Assembly: GCA_001953115.1 (NCBI GenBank)
Contig: LSSL01000295.1
Coordinates: 1-25,806, forward strand
DNA length: 25,806 bases
Reading direction: 5' to 3'
Source of the DNA: Smittium mucronatum
Lineage: Eukaryota > Kickxellomycota > Harpellomycetes > Harpellales > Legeriomycetaceae
A program made the translations under genes and the position numbers. Below are positions 21,785-25,806 of the stretch, one piece after another. The notes below the pieces were generated by a model, which saw only the letters and a program-made list of their open reading frames with translations, did no database searches and was not told the origin of the DNA. Numbering within the stretch: position 1 is the stretch's first letter; each line of letters opens with the position of its first letter.

Positions 21785-22213
21785 AGAAACAAATCTACAA
21801 CTCAAATATTACCTAAAGACGTATTAATAATAATTAAAATTTCGAAAATTTATACTCTGGATGTTTTGGGCCAAAAAAAGAATCGAAACCGAAAACAATT
21901 TTTTTTTTATAATAATAATTTTCTTAAGAGGTTATGAATTCTAGAAGAAAAAACATCTTGTTAAAAGCATTAAGCTCAATGATTTTTTTTTGTTATTCGG
22001 ATATTAAAGGGGGTGAGATCGAATTTTTTTTAGAGAGAAATCAATTATAAAAAAGTCTCAAGGTTATGAAAAATGTTTAAAATTTTTTATTATGATTTTT
22101 ACCCGGGAATGTAAAGTTACCATGGTCTTTGGAGATTAGCCCAAGGTGAATCTTTTTTTAAAATGCTTTATTCTTTTACATCTTCAGCCTTTCAAAGAAA
22201 AAGAATCTATTGA
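21785..22213 (+). pseudogene. Weak coding relic, possibly F-box-like at its start
   Basis: A frame without ATG, 21785-21937 (50 codons), includes TTQILPKDVLIIIKIS, which resembles the start of an F-box (L-P-x-D-V-L-x-x-I). After an AT-rich interruption another open segment, 22115-22213, has SYHGLWRLAQGESFFKML. The region from 21950 to 22150 is noticeably richer in G and C than its flanks. The two parts are in different frames, and no full domain can be traced. Treat this as a decayed gene candidate only. Confidence 0.2.
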
Positions 22214-22337
22214 ATCGGTCATTTTTTTTAGTTTTTTATAATAAATATATCCCCACGGTTAAATCTATTCGTCAATTACTAGATAACATAAATTTTGGTG
22301 AAATAAATATGGAAGAATAAGTATTATATGTATATTG

Positions 22338-22406
22338 CTGTTATTGCTGTGAATCATTATTATATATATATATATATTACTGTTATTGCTGTGAATCATC
22401 ATTATA
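22338..22406 (+). repeat. Local duplication of a 27-bp unit around a (TA)n run
   Basis: CTGTTATTGCTGTGAATCAT plus seven further bases occurs at 22338-22364 and again at 22380-22406, with one difference and a period of 42 bp. A TA run lies between them. Confidence 0.8.
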
Positions 22407-23569
22407 AGAGGTCTCTTCATTAATAACTTAAAAAGATCATTAATATAATCCGAATATGTAAATATTTATACATGATGGCACGATTCGCTTTCAGAACACT
22501 AAAATAGTATCCAAGGAACGAGAAGTGTATCTATTAAATTTCAGCTATCACATCTTTAAAATTTAACCTGGTATTTTAGATGATTAGAAAATAAAAATTT
22601 TCTACAAAAATTTCTCTTATAGAATACAAATATAACCAGACAATATTAATCCCAAAAGATAATATAAAATTAAAATAACCATTTTATTTAAATTCTATTG
22701 TAAGTTATATATCCTATCTCCAGAACTCAAAAGATTGAACTTCTAGGTTCTAAGATAGGTCTCAATGAGCACCTTGTAATTATTATTTATAAAATTGATT
22801 ATATAGAATAAAATTATTAACATCCTTCATTCCCTATTACAAATATTAATTTCTTCATATTTTTTATCTTCAGTTCATTAAAACCTCACTTTTTTTTTAC
22901 CATAAAATTTGCTCAATAAAGAAAATATCACAAATTTATCTAGTTTAATCTATTAAATGTTCAAATACACATCAATATAGAAAAAATGGCAATTTCATTC
23001 TTAAGTGTATTTTTAATATATTTTCCTTTTAATTCCTAATTTTATTAAATATGAATAATAAAGACTCAAACCCAATTTTATTTTTTGATAATTGTGTCTC
23101 ATAATCAATCATTCAAGTATATTTTAAGTTTAAAAATAAATTATGCGAAAAAAAATAAAATCAAGTATATTTTAACATCTTTTTCGTGTAATATTTAACA
23201 TATATTTTATGGAATATATATTGGCTTGATCTTTATTTTTTAAGAATAATGTTCTGCAATCTTTGATTATTAATGTTTTTTTAGCTCTATTTCGGAGATT
23301 TTATTAAGTTAGTAAATATAAATAATTGATGACATTTCTAAAAACCCAAAAAATACATTGTGCAGTGGATTTTTTCATAATTGTGGTAAGTTTTCAGGAT
23401 AAAACCTAGATATTGTATAAAACCGATTTTTTTAAATAATCACATAGTATTTGATAAATTTTGAAGAACTAGAATAGCTCAAAGTTATATTTTTATATAT
23501 CCTATATGGTAATATTCCCCACAGTGTGCCCTCCAAATAGGATGATACGTTATTAACATATATATTTAG
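22407..23569. other. Spacer with one weak open segment
   Basis: No gene is called. A plus-strand frame from 22601 to about 22735 reads fairly protein-like (ISLIEYKYNQTILIPKDN) with one TAA inside, but it has no start codon and no recognisable motif. Confidence 0.4.
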
Positions 23570-24035
23570 AAAACTCCCAATGATATCTATCCTCCTCCGC
23601 TAATAGACGAACATTTTTTTATAACTCCTAACTTTTATACTGGTTTTACTGAATTTCGAATAATCAAAAGTATAAAAAGATTAAACCTTTCTCTATCGCA
23701 AACTATTCAAAAAAGAGTAGAAAGCCAAAAAACAACGCATAAATGCAACTATTTTTTTAGCTGGATTGGATATAACTATAATCAGGTATGATAAAAGAAA
23801 CACTCTGATGTTATAAAAATGATTTGATTTTTTTCCTCTTTCATAATTGGGTTATATATTTTAGATCGAAATCTAATAGTTTTTTTGCCATTCTAGGTTT
23901 ATCTGTAAACCCCATCAGAAAATGAAAAAAAAACATTTAACTTTACTGCTTCATACAAGTTTATGGAGCCGAAGAAAAGATGACCCTGAACTCCAATTTA
24001 AACCTCAAACTACTACAGCAGATTTTTTTATTTAA
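23570..24035 (+). CDS. Unidentified gene fragment: two exon-like segments
   Basis: Segment 1 (23570-23785, 72 codons) follows a TTTAG and ends at CAG|GTATGA, which would serve as acceptor and donor sites. It reads IYPPPLIDEHFFITPNF, then TEFRIIKSIKRLNLSLSQTI and HKCNYFFSWIGY, very unlike chance AT-rich translation. Segment 2 (23880-24035, 51 codons to TAA) contains FICKPHQKMKKKHL and LWSRRKDDPELQFKPQ. Joining 23785 to 23880 keeps phase 0 with a 94-bp GT...AG intron, although the better-looking acceptor TTCTAG at 23896 would put the frame out. No start exon was found, and neither segment has an early ATG. I do not recognise the family. Cys and His residues around the junction could bind metal. 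It is either an intron-containing gene missing its first exon or a pseudogene. Confidence 0.4.
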
Positions 24036-25240
24036 TAAGTCCAAATATAAAAGCAATTCAATATACAGACTTTTTTAAAAAAATTATTCGATCTTTTGTT
24101 TTGTTAAAGCACATTAAATTTTGATTGGAACTGTTTTAAAAATTGCCAAGCGATTTTTAGCTCAAAGCTAGGGGGGGGGGGTTGCGGCAGACAAAATAAG
24201 GATAGAAAAAATGATATTGATATTAAAATGATAATTATATTAGCAACATTTTAAAAATAATCTAAAAGGAATGCTGTATAAATCCTCATTTTTTTAACAA
24301 AAACTTGGCAGTTATGATTTATGTGCATAAAAAATTAGATTTTTTTTCTCAGTCATTGATGATATGTTCTAATAGGGTTTATAAAAAACCTCAAAGTTTG
24401 GAAATATCATATAAAACTGACTTGATACCACAAAAGAAAAAATCCAATAAAAAAAATCTATAATTTTGACTAGTAGTTGGGTTGATTAGAATATATTTTA
24501 GCTCAAAGTAACCAAGTAGAGTACAAGCAATGGTATCTTTTCTTGTAAAACCCCAGAGATCAAACTTCAACAGATGGGCTATGTCGGGTATCTGGAAACG
24601 GGAAAGAAATAAAATGCTTAAGCATTCAACCATTGTTTCTCCTTAGTCTCTTAATTATCTTTGGCATTATAAGAGCCAATAAAAATATATTTTGGGTTTA
24701 ATATAGATTTGAAATATCCACAAAAACATCGATTTTTAAGGATAAACCGTTTCTAAATGGTTTCTGCGATTAAAAAGATAATGTTCTCTCGGTTGATTGA
24801 ATGGGTATTATCTCAAAATCAACATTATGTTGTATTTTATATAAGCTTAAAGGCTTTATATTTATTTTCATCATTTATATTTCACTTCAGAAGAGAAAGA
24901 AGATATTGCTTTATGTTTATGACCTTGATTTTTTTATAATATTGTAAAAATATATCATATTTTTTAAAAAAGCTTTAAAATAATGTGCGTAGCTTGGTTT
25001 AATACTTCGCGTGATGGAATTCAAATCAAACTCATATTTTAATTAGTTAAAAGTTCGCTTTGAAATTGAATCCATAGTTTTTCCAATTTTTTAACGGCAA
25101 ATTGAAAATTATAAGTTTCATAAATAGGGGATCGATATATTCTTGGGCCCTGATAGAAAACATTTAAGGTAAGAAAGCTAAAAATTCTTTTTACTGTTGA
25201 AATTAACTAGCTACTATTAGGTGTCTACTATGTATACAGG
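24036..25240. other. Spacer with two weak ORFs
   Basis: A minus-strand 80-codon frame (24391-24633, MVECLSILFLSRFQIPDIAHLL) and a plus-strand 60-codon frame (24757-24939, MVSAIKKIMFSRLIEWVLSQ) have some non-random composition but no domain. In the first case the opposite strand also has open protein-like stretches, so strand and reality are undecided. I would not annotate either as a gene without expression evidence. Confidence 0.35.
24171..24181 (+). repeat. Homopolymer G11
   Basis: Eleven consecutive G, the longest G run in the window, followed by TTGCGGCAG. Confidence 0.9.
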
Positions 25241-25281
25241 CCCCTAAGAGTGAAATACCTTGCCGTGGTTTAGGGGCTTAA

Positions 25282-25305
25282 TAGTGTACTTTTCGAAGTA
25301 CACTA
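25282..25305 (+). other. Perfect hairpin with TTCG tetraloop in the retroposon
   Basis: TAGTGTACTT pairs with AAGTACACTA around the loop TTCG. In copy 1 the sense strand is TAGTGTGCTT-TTCG-AAGTACACTA (9650-9673 reversed), where one A-U pair has become G-U, so pairing is kept. Copies 2 and 3 are degraded. Confidence 0.75.
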
Positions 25306-25320
25306 GACTAAAATTTCACG

Positions 25321-25406
25321 CAGCGTTGTACTATTTTTAGTTGGAAGTAGTGGAGACAGCGCACAGCGTTGCACTATTCTTGGTTGGGAGTAGTGGAGAT
25401 AGTGCA
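25321..25406 (+). repeat. 43-bp tandem duplication inside retroposon copy 4
   Basis: CAGCGTTGTACTATT... at 25321-25363 is followed directly by a second 43-base unit starting CAGCGTTGCACTATT at 25364-25406, with a few differences. Copies 2 and 3 have one unit. Confidence 0.85.
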
Positions 25407-25641
25407 CAGCGATTCGGAAGACAGCGATTCCAGAGGAGGACCATCTAGAAACAGGAGGAACCGATCGTTTAGCACAGCTGAGACATAGTCTAGTGCACAA
25501 GTCCAGCGTTCGACAGTCAGACGGATCTCAGCGTCTAACAGCTATTTGTAGGAAAGCCATGTCGATCAAACCCACGTTTGGGTAGGAGCCTAATTTTATT
25601 AATCCTGTTAGAAGTAGGCTCTGACTAGGAGCTCAATAGCT

Positions 25642-25663
25642 TCAATGAACAACAGTTCATTGA
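25642..25663 (+). other. Second hairpin of the retroposon
   Basis: TCAATGAAC (25642-25650), loop AACA, GTTCATTGA (25655-25663), a perfect 9-bp stem. Copies 2 and 3 keep the fold with one or two mismatches and a different loop (TATT). Confidence 0.65.
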
Positions 25664-25806
25664 CAAAGAGCTTAATTCATGACTGCACGTAACCTCAGTC
25701 ATCCAGCCTACTTGAAGCAATGCCAGGGTATTATTTGGTGGTTGGTAGATTGAACCCTTTTCCCGTAGGTACGCAGCCGGTAGTCCGGCAGAGGAGCTTA
25801 TTGTAG

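Larger units (their letters stand above)
25241..25806 (+). mobile_element. Non-coding poly(A) retroposon, copy 4, cut by the window end
   Basis: Starts CCCCTAAGAGTGAAATACC and aligns with copy 3 until the window ends, about 106 bases short of the poly(A) end. By eye it is the best-preserved copy. Its 5' end can pair GCCCCTAA (25240-25247) with TTAGGGGC (25270-25277). A perfect 10-bp stem with a TTCG loop follows at 25282-25305, and another 9-bp hairpin lies at 25642-25663. It carries an A-box-like TGGTTTAGGGG (25266-25276). A 43-bp unit is duplicated at 25321-25406. A minus-strand 65-codon frame lies inside, but it is not conserved in the other copies. G+C is near 45 percent in sampled lines. 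The right end of the window coincides with this repeat. Confidence 0.8.

Noticed and set aside
1..25806. CRISPR arrays, rRNA genes, replication origins or bacterial operons
   Set aside because: No regularly spaced repeats, rRNA-like sequence or ribosome-binding-site-led gene clusters were seen. The window is eukaryotic.

Overview
The window looks like a piece of a very AT-rich eukaryotic nuclear genome, most likely a fungus, possibly an early-diverging one. The direct evidence is a ribosomal protein eL22 gene split by two GTAAGT...AG introns, whose sequence is closest in feel to fungal eL22, and a class II tRNA-Ser(CGA) gene with a fungal-type variable arm and T arm. The lineage is an inference and no finer placement is safe. 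Protein-kinase-like and Sel1-like relics together with IS630 and MULE transposase relics would suit Glomeromycotina-like genomes, but that is only a hint. The stop codons look standard.

Layout. Positions 1-4.1 kb hold decayed mobile DNA and pseudogene-like stretches: a MULE/FAR1-like transposase N-terminus on the minus strand with one in-frame TAA, running off the left edge; an unidentified frameshifted coding stretch at 1555-1895 (+); and a clearly recognisable but dead IS630/Tc1-like DDE transposase at 3411-4110 (+). Positions 4.7-6.1 kb form the only convincing functional core: tRNA-Ser(CGA) (-) and the three-exon RPL22 gene (-). From 6.1 to 9.1 kb the sequence is mostly featureless, with one decayed coding-like patch at 8119-8378 (-).

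The most distinctive feature is a dispersed element of about 625 bp in four copies: 9088-9715 (-), 10238-11392 (-, interrupted by 532 N), 18904-19529 (+) and 25241-25806 (+, cut by the window end). It is far richer in G+C than its surroundings. It ends in AATAAA plus a poly(A) tail in the best-preserved copy, has probable target-site duplications at two copies, folds into local hairpins, and has no conserved reading frame. It behaves like a SINE-like or other non-coding retroposon that I do not recognise.

Between copies 2 and 3, which face in opposite directions, lies 7.5 kb of extremely AT-rich DNA with no intact gene and one probable decayed protein-kinase fragment. From 19.5 to 25.2 kb there are further AT-rich spacers, an in-frame but stop-interrupted coding relic (20526-20996), a weak relic at 21785-22213, and a more convincing exon-like region at 23570-24035 (+).

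Most of the window is therefore spacer, transposon graveyard and pseudogene remnants around one housekeeping gene and one tRNA. No operon-like arrangement is present or expected. Both the internal N gap and the right-hand end of the window fall inside copies of the retroposon, which suggests that this repeat breaks the assembly.
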